Assembly (NCBI GenBank): GCA_030142905.1
Contig: JASJOG010000020.1
Coordinates: forward strand, 1,091,001 to 1,155,000
Reading direction: 5' to 3'
DNA: 64,000 bases
Source of the DNA: Heliopora coerulea
Taxonomy: Eukaryota > Cnidaria > Anthozoa > Scleralcyonacea > Helioporidae
Numbering within the stretch: position 1 is the stretch's first letter; the number at the start of each line of letters is the position of its first letter. A program made the position numbers and the translations under genes. This document shows positions 14,201 to 24,345 of this stretch, one piece after another. Under the pieces are notes generated by a model, which saw only the letters and a list, made by a program, of their open reading frames with translations, searched no databases and was not told where the DNA came from.

Positions 14201-17200
14201 CGAAATGAAAACGTCACAGGTGAAACTAATTTTTCCAATTCGTATGTGAAATACGGGTTTGGTATACCGACATTTCACACATGAAATTTTGAACCGAGTC
14301 ATTTCACCGGTGCATTAAGTATTTCATAATGTGAAGACGTTCCGATTTCACATGTGAAATTATACTTTCACGTCACCTCCACATGTTTTTCACACGTGAA
14401 AAGTATGAAATTTTTGCCAGGGTAATACTGAGATCGATTAATGTAGTACAGAGGCGTAGGAACCAATTAATCATTGGGGGCACCACCCCACCTCATGAGG
14501 CGGTCCAGGGGCATACACCCCCGGAAATTTTGAAAGCAGTTTACCAAAAAATGTAAAGATCATAAGAATATAATAAAAATTATATAAAAGTGAGCGTCTG
14601 TAGTGCATATTGGGGGGCACGGACATCTACTTCTATTATTGGGCAGAAAGTGACTCACGCCCCCCGCTTCCTACACCTGTTTAGTGTTTAATATATTAGT
14701 AGCTTAAGCCTTGACTGAGAAGAAAAATCTTTACTCTTCAATGTTTACAATGTTATCTAGGATACACCGAAATTACCAGAAATGTTTTGGAAGGATCCAT
14801 CTGGAGATTTCTTCTGCCAATAAATGCTCAAAGGATAGCCATCAATGTCACATGAAAGCAGAACCGATTGATTGACGTTGTAATAGAAAGTCTTCTCAGG
14901 CGCACCAATCAACTTTGGGATCACTGGACACAACGGGATAAAAACATTAGCTTATTTCAGCGTTCACCACAAAGTACATATCTGTCGTTTGTTGGTTTTA
15001 GGACTGTAGAGGTTTTTCAAACATCTCTTACGGAAATATAAAGGAACGACAGAAACCATTGTCTTGCGATTAGCGTGAAGTTCAGCCCTGGCCAAACAAA
15101 TGCAACAGCATTCAACATTGTTGAATTCAACTTTGTTGGATGGTCTTGGACTGCGTGGCCAAACGAATGTGACATGTACGGCGCAGACTTGAATTGTGGA
15201 GATCTGGGACGAATAATGATCCCCGAATTTTAGGCCAAACTACCCGTTGCCCTTGCCTGAGAGATGACTTGCAACGCGTGCGCGAACGCAAAAATGTTGA
15301 ACGAAGTTGCATCGAATATTTGATGGAAAACAAATTTCGTTTAACATCAAACAACATGATGCAACATGGTGACCAAACAAGTTCAACATGTTGCGTTGAA
15401 CAATGTTGAAGCTATTCTCTCAGAAAAACTTTCTGAGTCCCTGACGGAAAAAAGTTTTTCTGAGAAAGTTTTTCTGAGAGAACAGCTTGAGAGCGTGCGT
15501 ATTAAGAACATAATTACCAAGCTACCACAATCACATCATTGATTAACACAATGTTGAACGATGGTGAATGGAGATGTTGCATTCGTTTGGCCAGGACTTT
15601 ACTGTACACGAACCCTTGTGCATACTCGCACATACAACAAAATACTCCGAGGTTAACACTTTTAATTTTTCTTCACATTCTCCATTTCCTAGTAGTCATA
15701 TTTTCTTCTTGCCATGTGTCGGCTATTAAGGACGGGGGACGTAACGCAGGAGCATCATGGGGATGCTTCACCCCCAAGGTTTGGTAAATCTTAACCTAAA
15801 GTCTGCAAGGGAATATTTTACTTATCATTCATAGCGGGATTCCAGGACTTTAATCATTTTTACGTCTAAAATTCACTTTATTTATGAATTCTGAAATATT
15901 TTACTTATCGTTCATAGCGGTATTCCTGGACTTTAATCGTTTTTTACGTCTAAAACTCACTTTATGATTTTTGAAATATTTTACTTATCAGTCACAGCGG
16001 TATTCCTGGACTTTAACCATTTTCTACGTCCAATATTCACTTTATTTATGATTTCTGAAATACTTTACTTTTCAGTCATTCCAGTATTTCAGGACCTGAA
16101 CCATTTCCTACGTCTAAAATTCATTTTATTTATGATTTCTGCAAGGGTGTCTTGCATTATCGCCACTTGAAGAACTCTCCTTTTGGAAAACCCCTGCACG
16201 TTATGGATTTTGGTAAAATACTTGTCCCTGTTGCGACTTTCATCAGGCTGTCCTATTTTTCATGCAAATAAATATCTTTCCAATTACATACTCACCGGAC
16301 AATGAAAGGGTATCGTTGTCTTGAAAGTCAACACCACGGCCGCGCGCAAAAGCTTTACACATGTAGTCCCCCCCAGATGAACTATCTGCTTTGCTTACGA
16401 CATGATGTAGATCCACAGCCTTACCATCCATACTTTTCCAGTTTAAAAGCCTTCCACCTTTACTCCAGGTTACGTTAATTTTTTCAATTATGATATTACC
16501 ACTTGCACTACACCGTAAAGTGATGTTGTCACCGTATCCTACTTTGGTCCTTTCTGCACTTACTGTCACGTTTGGCCTGTTTTTATCTAAAATAATAAGA
16601 GGACACCGTGCACAAATGGATTTGGCTTCGTTTTAGTCGCTTCAGTTGTATAGGTTGCTTTCAATAACGTCACTGGATAAAACTACTTTAACTATAAAGA
16701 TATCGTGCTTAACGAGATAGTGTTTAAAGAGAGAGAATCATCCCGACGGTATCTTGATACTACAGAAATTCCTGGTTGTGCCCCCCTGCCTTGGTGTTTC
16801 ACCCCCCTGCCTTGGTGTTTCACCCCCCTGCCTTGGTGTTCCACCTGGTCAGAAGTAAATTTACTGAGATTAACTGGTAATTCCTCTGCAATCACCTCTC
16901 GTCAGCAATGTGCAGACTTGCAAATAGACTCCCTTTCGGCAAGAAAACCTCCAAGATTATGAAATCAACTAACAAGCAATCAGGTGTTTAACTGGAAGAT
17001 GTCAAAATCTGGGAAACAATTATAAGTGCAAATGGCTGGTTTCCTTTGTACATCTACTGAATACAATCACCAGAAAATCTTTCGAAATCACAGGGACCGC
17101 GGAACGATAGTTTGAGTGGGGGGGGGGGGCTGACAGGGAGCCATAGCATGACTCCCTGAAAAAATTAAATTCAATATTTCTGAGACTGTCGTGAACACTT

Positions 17201-20200
17201 CTTATTTTAATGATTACTCAGAAATCACAAAACACTGGTTATATTATGAGGAACAACTCAAATACAATCAGTTGGTCACTCAAACATTGGATATATTTAA
17301 GGCACAACATTTAATTCAATTTTTCACAAATAGAACTTCATTTCTCAGACTCAGGTCAGTGTCAAGTAAACTGGATGAGGTTTTGCAAAAAGTTTCACCT
17401 GTTTCTACTCTTCAACTTATTTCAATCCTTGCATGTGTCTCAAATACGATGGTTTAAGAATACCGGTATTTAATTTCTTTCCAAAAAAGTGGGGGGCTAA
17501 AGCTCCCAGCCCCCCCTGCTTCTGTGGTCCCTGAATCATGTTTGTGATGTTAATCACTGCAGTTGTCTTCCCATTTGCTTTGGGAATTCAATGTTTGCAT
17601 GAAAATGAAAAAAACTGTAAAGTATTCTTCTAGTTGTATTCAGCTGACATAATATGGGGAGCCAGCTATTGAATTTTTTTAACATGACACTCATCATCAT
17701 GTCATGATTGGTTTCTTTTGTTCTGGGAGTTATTAAATGTTTATGATAAGTTAATACCATTAAGTTTCAGTAACTGGTAAAATGAAGTACAACTGACGGC
17801 TGAAGGTAACAAAGTATACAATGTCAATATAGTCAGCAAACTGGCACACCAGATTTTTGCTTTGTCTATCACATACTTGGCTCAGGACTTTTGCTACGCA
17901 CAGTGGATACCCTAGTATTGCAATCCAACCCTGCAAGCTGATTGTAGCAACTTTACAAAACCAATGAACTCAACATACCAATCAAAATAAAAATGCTGTC
18001 CACAATGGTCAAAAATGGCCACTGAAGTTTCATTTTAAATTACTACCACATTTGCTGCTATCCACTATGATTAGAATAAAAAAAAACAAAACAAAACAGA
18101 GTACTGTGGGTCACTTACCAAATAAATAACGAAAATCAAAACTTTTGACTTGAATAGGTTTATCAGTAGTACCATTGAACAGTTTACAAACCATAAAGTG
18201 ACGGCCAGTACGATAATTTGTGGAATTAGTCAGAGTAACCATGCCTATCAAGGTAGAACCTGCAAAAAAATATCTAAGTCAATATGTGGTCTACAGGGAT
18301 TAAATTTTACTAAGGTCATCAAGACCAAACCTGTCACTAAACAAAAAATGGTTGATGTTGAAAAAATTTTAATCCAAAGCCAATTGTGACTGAGCTCTCC
18401 TATGTATATCATCAAATCACAAAAACCAATGAGCTAAACTTGCCCTAGAAGTAGAACTACAAATCATGACAAATTATGTGTTTTGGCTTACACAATCATA
18501 AATAACATAGCTGGAGTTAGGTCAAGGGCTCAACTCACTAAAACCTAAACCTAATTTCAGACCTAAACCTAACCTAACCTAAACCCTAAATCTAACCATA
18601 ACCAAATCCTAATCCTAAAGCTAACCCTTAGACCATAACCCAATCCCAAGCCAATCCCTAACCTTAATAAGTACAAGGTTTGTCTGCATCTGCTACAGTA
18701 AACTACACTCTAGCCAGTAAATTAAATGCTCTTCCGACTTCATCATTTCACCACAATGGTTTCATGATGAGGCACTGAATAATTATATTAAAAATATATC
18801 AACCAAGAGAATCTCTGGTGCTAATAAAATGCTTGCACAATCCTAAAATGACTTCCACTCTGCACACTCAGTCACCAGTAATGAAGCAAAATGAGGATAA
18901 CCAGGTTCACTCACATATTTTCAAAGCCATAATTTTCCCACAATCATATACAAGAATGAATTTTTAAAAGACTAAATCCCAGTGACAAACCTATGTTTCA
19001 TGCCTTACTTATTGGCTCCACAACTACTAATTTTCTTTAATTTGCAACACAGCATCCCCCCAGAGATTTTGTAAGTGGAGAGGACAGCACTCTCCACAAC
19101 AACCAGATGCTTTAAGCAACCTCCAAAACCCAAGGAGAAAAAAGTGGGTATTTGTACAACAGTTTCTCCTAACTTTATGCTTTTTCCTTGAATACAGATT
19201 AGGTTCACTGCTCTTTGTACTACCTCACACATTTGATTATTGATACAATGGGATTGTCTGATAAAAATGTGAATTTTCTGTCAATACTTGATCCAAATTG
19301 CACTTGAAAGGTGAAAGTTTAACCCATGCCATTTTACTCATTAAATTGTTTGACAAAAATCAGGAACATTTTTGGCACAAGGAGATTACAGGAAGAGCAG
19401 TCACCTTTCCTGGAGCCTTCTTATTGCCAAATGCAATTGGTCACTCTACAACAACATTAGCTCAGAGCCACTTTCTCTGTTTTGATTTCTTATGCACCCA
19501 TCCTTAACATTCTTTCACCACTCAATGTCTGTTTTAGACTTCATTCTTAACTGATTTCCTCAAATACCTGATATCTAAATTAAAAGGAGCACTACATGGG
19601 CAGTGTACTGGGTTGTGTACTGCTAAGAAATATGTATAAGAGGGAAACTGATGTTTCAAGCAAAGGCTCTTCATCAGAGTTAAATGTATAAGTGATATCA
19701 GAACTAAGTGAAGTTTTTATGTAGTGTAATCATGTGACAGAAAATAGCCAATCAACTGTAAATATCCATAACAAAATAATTGATGAGATGTAACTAGGGA
19801 AAGTCATTTGCTATCTTAAGTGTCATTAAGTACAAGAGGAATGTGGTAGGGGACTCAGAGGAATTGCGGTTTAGGATTTAAATTGTTCGTAAGATGATCT
19901 CTGTAATACACTCTTAATTCTTCTTGTTCTTGTATGACACAGTCATCCCCTAACAATGTTGCAACAAGCAATGAAATGTAAGAATTGTGTTAAATTTCCT
20001 CTCATGATACTTATGTTTCACATTTTTTGCCAGGCTTTGATTTTCATCCCATGATATAGGTATCTTGGTATATTTTTTATATTAAATAAAATCATCTTGA
20101 TTGCTAGCCTGTCGGTCCACTATGCCACTTTCAATAGTTGCATGTAAAACTTACCATTTCGTGAATTAGTGATGACAATACCACTGCTAGGTGAGTTTGA

Positions 20201-22309
20201 TATCAGTTTCGTTTTCTCTACATACCACTTTATAATAGTGTGATCATCAATGTTTTTGGCAATACAAGAAAATGTGATATTTTTGCCTTCAAAATACCAG
20301 TAGGGCCTTAACAATCTTTCAAATGTAGCATCGCCATCTATAAGGCAGAAGGCAAAGCATTTATTAGGGGAAAAAACACAAAAAAAATATAAGAAAAAGA
20401 AAATAAATTCAAGGCAAAAGTATAGATGAGTGGAAAAACTGGAAGGATGGTAATTACAAATTATACAATTGCAAATGACAACAAATGAACAATTAAAAGA
20501 GCAAAGTAAAAAAAAATAAAAGAGAATAAAGAACAAAAGGAAACAAATATTAATAATCATGTTTCTCTGAGGATGATTCTGAAATAGAATTGAAACATGG
20601 CACATCCTCTCATGGGTAAGCGTTAAGTAGTCACGAGAACATCTTGTGTGCTTCAGTTGGATAAAACTCGCCAATAATCCCTGTGGACTCAACAGCTCAA
20701 CAAGTAGAGCAGCAGACCAGTATCCCAAAGGTGCAAGTTGAAATCCCGCTTGAGTCAACATTTTTTAGTTGATTTCGGCAGTGTCAGATTATCACGAAAA
20801 TTTTCTGTTCATGTTTCTGAGGATGATTCTGAAATAAGAGAAACTGGATTGGTGTATTTTTGAGCTGCTGAGGTCACTGCCAACAGCATGGCCACAAGTT
20901 CAGTATTTATAATGGTGAAAATGCTGATTAAGTGTAGGGTATATTTGATAGACCATTATGGCATTTACCCTTGACCACTAACTGTTAAGTTGATAATTCT
21001 GAAGATAGTGGTTAATGACAGCAGTCGAGTGTAAATGCCATAACATCCTACCTTAAGCTCACTAAGCCCCCCCCCCCCACCTCAGGTGCACCACTGGCCT
21101 CTTCCTGAGATAAATTTTAAAAAGGCAAAAATTTTGTTCCTGCAAATTGGGGACATCAGAATATGTCACTAGTTTTCCTTCCAGATGCTTTTGGTACAAA
21201 GCTTAGGAATTTTCGTACTACGTAATTACTTTGCTTCCTTCGAATGAGAATTTACGCATTTAATTTTCACGAATTGCCCAATAGTTGTCAATCGTCTGAA
21301 GTGTTGAGCATAAAATTTGCAAGCTAATTATTAAAAGTGTATTGTAAACTGTTTATCAACGAAACTGTGCTTGGAGGTTAATACTAACTATGGCTTCTTG
21401 CTGAACGTTGAATGTCTTATCAGAAGTAAGAACTGCCAGAATTTTGAACCCGAAATGTGAAATTTATTACTTGTAAGCTGATGTTAGTGCGAATATATAC
21501 CACAACGTCTTTGCCCAACTTGAAAAAATGAAACCGCAAAAGGAAGCAAGAACGTCCGGCATATTTTAGCTCAGTAAAGTCAGCACATCAGTCTGTCGTT
21601 TGAAAGTCCACTACTTTCTTTATCACTCATCTATTGTATTGCGATTTTCGTTTTCATTTCGCTATTTGGTTTCTTTTCATAACCGATGCTAATTTCTTGT
21701 GAAAAGCAAGACGTCCCAGGTCTAGAGAAATCGAAACTTTCCTGATAAACAGCCATGAATAACTTAGCTCCAGACATGACAGCCTTGAGTGCTCAACTCC
21801 CCAAATAAAGCGATCTCTTAAAATCGGTGAAGCAAATCGTATATCGATGACTCTCAGTCAATCAAACAGGAACGAGTAAAGAACAGACCAGAAATACAAT
21901 ACTATAAACCAAATGTCGATACCGAAACGGAAAAACAATAGGACAATCCCTAGAAACAATAAGTGGAAATATCGGATTTCAAACAAACAAAATGTTGAGC
22001 ACATATCGAGACTTGATACACTTGCATTTTACCCAAATGCTGGCTTTGTGCAAACAGTCATTCGATTTTTACGCTATTGCTAGGAGAGTCCAATTGACAG
22101 AAACTTTAGTCTTCAAGTCGATTTGACTAAACTTCTACGTTTTTGCCGGAACGCTTACATAACCTGTTTTGAAACAAACTTTGAGTTCACCACATCGAAT
22201 ATTGCAGTACATCTACTCCACCAAGCTAGAACATTAATATATTCCGTAACTTACTTGTGGAACGGATGCCAACCACAACAAGAGCGAGGAGGACTCTCAC
22301 AAAACTCAT
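8148..22309 (-). CDS. Five-Ig-domain single-pass membrane receptor (gene span)
   Basis: Predicted immunoglobulin-superfamily cell-surface protein of 570 residues. Coding exons in transcript order: 22309-22255 (signal peptide), 20337-20155 and 18259-18119 (Ig1), 16586-16296 (Ig2), 14923-14777 and 14032-13904 (Ig3), 12953-12807 and 12319-12185 (Ig4), 11296-11165 and 10818-10663 (Ig5), 9081-8944 (membrane span), 8206-8148 (tail and stop). All 11 introns are phase 1 and GT-AG, and total length is 571 codons including the stop. Four Ig domains are split by an intron between the B-strand and F-strand cysteines; Ig2 is a single exon. I cannot assign an orthologue. The ligand and role are unknown. 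The cytoplasmic tail has no ITIM, ITAM or other signalling motif. A possible polyadenylation signal (AATAAA) lies at 7667-7662. Confidence 0.87.
8608..8760. repeat. Inverted repeat with hammerhead-like PLE terminal motif
   Basis: Arms 8621-8655 and 8726-8760 are near-perfect inverted copies. The left arm, read on the minus strand, contains CTGAAGA, a GTTG/CAAC stem and GAAACGTT, the skeleton of a PLE hammerhead; stem I is poor. The right arm has lost GAAAC. Probably a head-to-head pair of PLE terminal repeats in the last intron of the Ig gene. Confidence 0.5.
8944..9081 (-). CDS. Ig receptor exon 11: transmembrane helix
   Basis: Encodes DYNQALNILDPRG, then a 22-residue hydrophobic helix (ILWPIIGTVIVIVLVALS, then IGLAALC), then a stop-transfer cluster RRRRRRNT. 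The donor is GTAAGT in phase 1. The acceptor chosen (ACAAAG) is the only one that gives the required phase 1; its pyrimidine tract is mediocre, so the 5' edge is less certain than the rest. Confidence 0.75.
9380..9845 (-). mobile_element. Penelope-like element remnant (GIY-YIG end plus 3' terminal motif)
   Basis: On the minus strand, around 9775-9700, a degenerate frame reads LYSIHCIDCDKQYVAET, the GIY-YIG endonuclease core of PLEs (x-Y-x-I-x-C-x-x-C-x-x-x-Y-V-G-E-T, with Gly changed to Ala). About 270 bp downstream (9380-9425) is the skeleton GTGAAGA, GGTTG/CAACC stem, GAAACGTA, a decayed hammerhead. The order endonuclease then ribozyme is that of a PLE 3' end. No intact reverse transcriptase is present. 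Confidence 0.6.
10030..10345 (-). repeat. tRNA-derived SINE, family 2
   Basis: Minus strand begins GGTGAGCACAGTGGTAGTGC (box A) and has GGGGTTCGATTCCGGCTCC (box B), then a body of about 230 bp containing TAACACTAGACCCATGAGGG. A different family from the other SINEs in the window. It lies in the Ig receptor intron between the Ig5 and transmembrane exons. Confidence 0.75.
10663..11296 (-). CDS. Ig receptor exons 9-10: Ig domain 5 (membrane-proximal)
   Basis: Exon 11296-11165 encodes GPKTKEVKVETGDDVTLKCD and then PLIITWEVDGRVI. Exon 10818-10663 encodes KISKDHPLILRINDVQHDDR and then SFYCSAKNDLSDGQ. It is a canonical I-set domain with L-x-I-x-x-V-x-x-D-D and F-Y-C. The intron between the halves contains a short degenerate TTAGGG-like run near 11017-11055. 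Confidence 0.88.
11615..11825. repeat. CGATAAC/ACGATGA-type degenerate tandem repeat
   Basis: A long run of six- to nine-base variants of GATAACGAT. It creates spurious long open frames (Val/Ile-rich on one strand, Thr/Ile/Met-rich on the other) that are not genes. Confidence 0.75.
12185..12953 (-). CDS. Ig receptor exons 7-8: Ig domain 4 (divergent, extra cysteines)
   Basis: Exon 12953-12807 encodes VTFVPGRSITLNCNIYVVPS followed by CISWTMYDPRDGK. Exon 12319-12185 encodes PPTKCNNTLWFTNVSEIANG followed by QVFSCNNGSFAQHF. B-strand and F-strand Cys are present, but the D-x-G-x-Y signature is replaced by E-I-A-N-G-Q-V-F. There are two additional Cys (before the C-strand Trp and at the start of the second exon) that could form a second disulfide. 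Phase-1 boundaries as elsewhere in the gene. Confidence 0.85.
13120..13310. repeat. AACGTCAC-type degenerate tandem repeat
   Basis: Variants of AACGTCACTG and ACAACAACG in tandem, producing a Thr/Asn/Val-rich spurious frame. In the Ig receptor intron between Ig3 and Ig4. Confidence 0.7.
13455..13824. mobile_element. hAT-like MITE
   Basis: Left end TTAGGCCTCGTCCACACG, right end complementary to it (TGTGTGGATGGTGCCTTA), with repeated AAAACG-type motifs inside. In the Ig receptor intron between the Ig3 and Ig4 exons. Confidence 0.65.
13904..14923 (-). CDS. Ig receptor exons 5-6: Ig domain 3
   Basis: Exon 14923-14777 encodes PKLIGAPEKTFYYN, SVLLSCDIDGYPLSIYWQKK and SFQNIS. Exon 14032-13904 encodes GHYIIKEGGRNLRIVSF and the F-strand segment DDATDYICKDKHI. 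Both cysteines and the Trp are in place. The 744-nt intron contains a cluster of short TTCACATGTGAAA-type palindromes (about 14130-14410). Confidence 0.88.
14130..14410. repeat. Cluster of TTCACATGTGAAA palindromes
   Basis: At least eight near-copies of the palindrome TTTCACATGTGAAA in 280 bp, spaced irregularly. Probably a foldback element. Confidence 0.6.
15086..15598. mobile_element. MITE with CCTGGCCAAACRAATGCAACA ends
   Basis: The left end CCTGGCCAAACAAATGCAAC is inverted at the right end (GTTGCATTCGTTTGGCCAGG). Internally rich in CAACATTGTTGA palindromes and carrying a secondary hairpin at about 15412-15487. hAT-like by its ends; non-coding. In the Ig receptor intron between Ig2 and Ig3. 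Confidence 0.65.
15826..16145. repeat. Minisatellite, about four copies of an 80-odd-bp unit
   Basis: Units share AAATATTTTACTTATCATTC, CAGCGGTATTCCTGGACTTT and TACGTCTAAAATTCAC. In the Ig receptor intron next to the Ig2 exon. Confidence 0.75.
16296..16586 (-). CDS. Ig receptor exon 4: Ig domain 2 (single exon)
   Basis: One 291-nt exon encodes a complete, canonical Ig fold: NITLRCSASGN for the B strand, INVTWSKGG for the C strand, and SSSGGDYMCKAFARG for the F strand. It is bounded by phase-1 introns (acceptor TTATTTTAG, donor GTGAGT). It is the only Ig domain of this gene that is not interrupted by an intron. The best-conserved I-set features of the protein are here. Confidence 0.9.
16781..16843. 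repeat. 21-bp minisatellite, three copies
   Basis: CCCCCCTGCCTTGGTGTTTC with a final A repeats three times in perfect or near-perfect tandem. Confidence 0.8.
17040..17680. repeat. Dispersed repeat, shared with 1660-1850 and 46140-46230
   Basis: The segments TGTACATCTACTGAATRCAA and TTTGGGAATTCAAYGTKT, and TAGTTGTATTCAGCTRAC occur in the same order in 1670-1830 and here; 46195-46225 shares the last of them. An unclassified repeat family; no coding potential recognised. Confidence 0.55.
18119..20337 (-). CDS. Ig receptor exons 2-3: Ig domain 1
   Basis: Exon 20337-20155 gives the first half (GKNITFSCIAKNIDDHTI, then IKWYVEKTKL) with the B-strand Cys and C-strand Trp. Exon 18259-18119 gives the second half (LIGMVTLTNSTNYRTGRHFM, then VCKLFNGTT). 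The F-strand motif is H-F-M-V-C instead of the usual D-x-G-x-Y-x-C, so this domain is divergent. Several N-x-S/T sites are present. Both exons are flanked by phase-1 introns with GTAAGT donors. The roughly 1.9-kb intron between them holds AT-rich sequence, a PLE-type ribozyme motif and a SINE-like fragment is found just upstream of the pair. Confidence 0.83.
18540..18660. repeat. Degenerate telomere-like CCTAA repeat
   Basis: A run of CCTAAACCTAACCTAACC and CCTAATCCTAAAGC variants. A shorter TTAGGATTAGGATTAGG run lies at 11017-11055. Interstitial and degenerate; both are in Ig receptor introns. Confidence 0.6.
19646..19681 (-). ncRNA. Hammerhead-like ribozyme motif of PLE type
   Basis: Minus strand: AACT, CTGATGA, a GAGC/GCTT stem II with loop CTTT, GAAACATC, AGTT. 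Stem I AACU/AGUU pairs perfectly and the catalytic core is intact. The place of stem III is taken by ACAU, one base from the ACGU palindrome that lets PLE hammerheads act as dimers. It lies in the intron of the Ig receptor between the two Ig1 half-exons. Confidence 0.5.
20665..20760 (+). repeat. Degenerate tRNA-like (SINE) fragment
   Basis: CAGCTCAACAAGTAGAGCAG resembles a tRNA D-arm and AAGTTGAAATCCCGC a decayed T-arm, in the Ig receptor intron upstream of exon 2. Confidence 0.45.
22255..22309 (-). CDS. Ig receptor exon 1: start codon and signal peptide
   Basis: The first in-frame ATG (22309-22307) opens MSFVRVLLALVVVGIRST, a short basic n-region followed by a hydrophobic core, typical of a signal peptide. 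Upstream in this frame there is only TTG at 22420. The donor is a perfect GTAAGT after ACA-A, phase 1, matching the acceptor of the next exon (making Asn). The sequence upstream to about 22430 is presumably 5' UTR and promoter; no clear TATA box was recognised. Confidence 0.8.
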
Positions 22310-22653
22310 CTTGTGTACAGTACAAGTTTGAACAAGTGTGGACACTTCGTTGCTGGTGCAGAGTGATGTAACCGCAGGGGGAACACACGAACACAATGAA
22401 ACACTCCACGCCCCATACAAAACCGGTTTAACGTGTTAATTCTCATATCTTATACTTCCATATAGGCACACTTGCACGGTATATGCCGTATCTCGATCAG
22501 AAATACAATTACTGAAAATCGACCCTTAATTGAATAATGTAAAATAAACCTTTCCCCTGTGAGGAAAGCTTAAAATGAGTCAGTCTGGGCCAAACGTTTG
22601 CGAAGCAGTAAACATCCAGCAACTGCTGGATCATTACGAAAAAGTCTGAGGTA

Positions 22654-22893
22654 CAGGCCCGCAGAGAGGGGGGGGGGGCAAGGGGGAGGGCAGATTGCCC
22701 CAGGGCCTCGTACTCTGAAGGGCCTCAGATTGTAAGGGCCTTATTCTTAAAAATTCCTCAAAATGCCTTAAAAGGCGTTAATCCCGAATGAAACTCTTTT
22801 TGGCGCAAAGGCCATAATCTGAAGGTCGGGGGGGGGGGGAGGCTCTGGATGACCACATTGCCCCGGGCCTCGTGTTGCCTCTCTGCGGGCCTG
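22654..22893. mobile_element. MITE with CAGGCCCGCAGAGAGG ends
   Basis: Perfect 16-bp terminal inverted repeats (CAGGCCCGCAGAGAGG and CCTCTCTGCGGGCCTG) flank a G/C-rich foldback with internal complementarity. hAT-like end sequence. Lies about 350 bp upstream of the Ig receptor start codon, so it is within or near that promoter. Confidence 0.75.
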
Positions 22894-24269
22894 CTGAGGT
22901 AAGCACTAGTGAGTTGTCTAAACAAAAGTCCGTTTTGTCCCAATTACCCCCTTGCACTCGAACTAGATCTGTTGTTTCCGTTTGGAGACGGACCTAAACA
23001 CGCACTTACGGGTAATTTCTGTTTGCTTTTATTAAAGAGCGGTTGACGTTTCTGGAGTACACTTGTGTAAAACAATAAAATATAATTAAATCGTGTATTC
23101 GATTGCAAGATAAAACACAACAATCCCTTTCGCGAAGAGAATCTTTCGGGAAAACCATGGAATAAACTTCTCCCCTCTCAGAACGATAATCTACATTGTC
23201 GCAGGCCAGGGAGGTCGCGGGGGGTGATCTCCTCACGTCATGGTCCCCAGGGCATTTCTCCTAAAAAGACCAAATCTGATAAGAAACACATTTGGGAAGG
23301 GGGGTACATTCAGTGAGCATGCATGCAGGTTTGCTCCCGCAAAGACGAAACCCATACAGGGATACTGACAGCCTGTAGATAGTTTCACTTTCTTGTTTTT
23401 AACTTCATATCGTCTTTCTGACGTGGGAGACACAACAGGTTAAAAATCTCATAGTTTCGAAGAAGCATCCCAGATTGCCGAAACATGACTACTCTTTTCT
23501 GAAAATCTGACTGGATGAATTACGCGATAGTGCGTTACAAACTCATATATATATTCTTTTATTTTTCCGAAAGCTTAAAATGGACAATATTGACGACAGC
23601 TCAGTAAAAGAAATCAAAGTAAATGGTGTCAAGGGTGAACGATTCAGGAACTCAAAAATTCACTTTCACTTAACATTGACTCATTTTCATGATAATTTAT
23701 TGTCGGCTTTCTACTATTGTTCAGTGCTTGAACTCCTTGACTGATATGGACTTCTCCTTTAAGATCGCTTAATGATGCCAGAATAAAATGAAAAAAAAAA
23801 AAAAAACAATTAAAGGGTTGATTGAGATCATCATTAACTTCATTGTCCGTGGTCACGTTTGTGATGAATAAAAATGCATGTGATAGCCACGACAAAACGG
23901 ATTTGTGCAAAGATTAGTCAAAGGGCTAATATACCACAATATCGATAAACACTAAGCCGTCCAAATTCCAGACAGAGAAAAGATTTTGAATACTACCTTG
24001 CTATAACTCCAAAACAGAAGCTTGTACTAAGTTGTTACTATAATTTTTCCGCTCAAATCGAAGGAGATACTTTAGATCTTCAAATGGAAATGTTTACCTG
24101 GACTCCGCTTCGAGGAACTTCTGATGCCATCCTGTGTGAGGGCCAAATATCATTATATCAGCTTTACGGTGCTTCTAAACTTGGCAATGTCTCACAATTT
24201 TATTGCGCCATATTTAAATGTTAATAATAATAATGATGAACATGTCGATGATGGTAGATCGTCCAGGTT

Positions 24270-24345
24270 AGTGTAGTCTTGAGAAAGACAGTTGGTGACT
24301 GACGTTTCGTTGGCCTAGGCGGCGATCATCTTCAGCGTTGAAAAA
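24270..24345 (-). repeat. PLE terminal-repeat-like motif
   Basis: The minus strand reads CTGAAGATGATCGCC ... GGCCAACGAAACGTC, the skeleton shared by PLE 3' ends. Stem I does not pair, so ribozyme activity is unlikely. Confidence 0.4.

Noticed and set aside
20120..20761. A 213-codon minus-strand open frame read as one protein
   Set aside because: Only its 3' part (20337-20155) is real, as the first half-exon of Ig1. The rest is intron with poly-T-rich low-complexity sequence.
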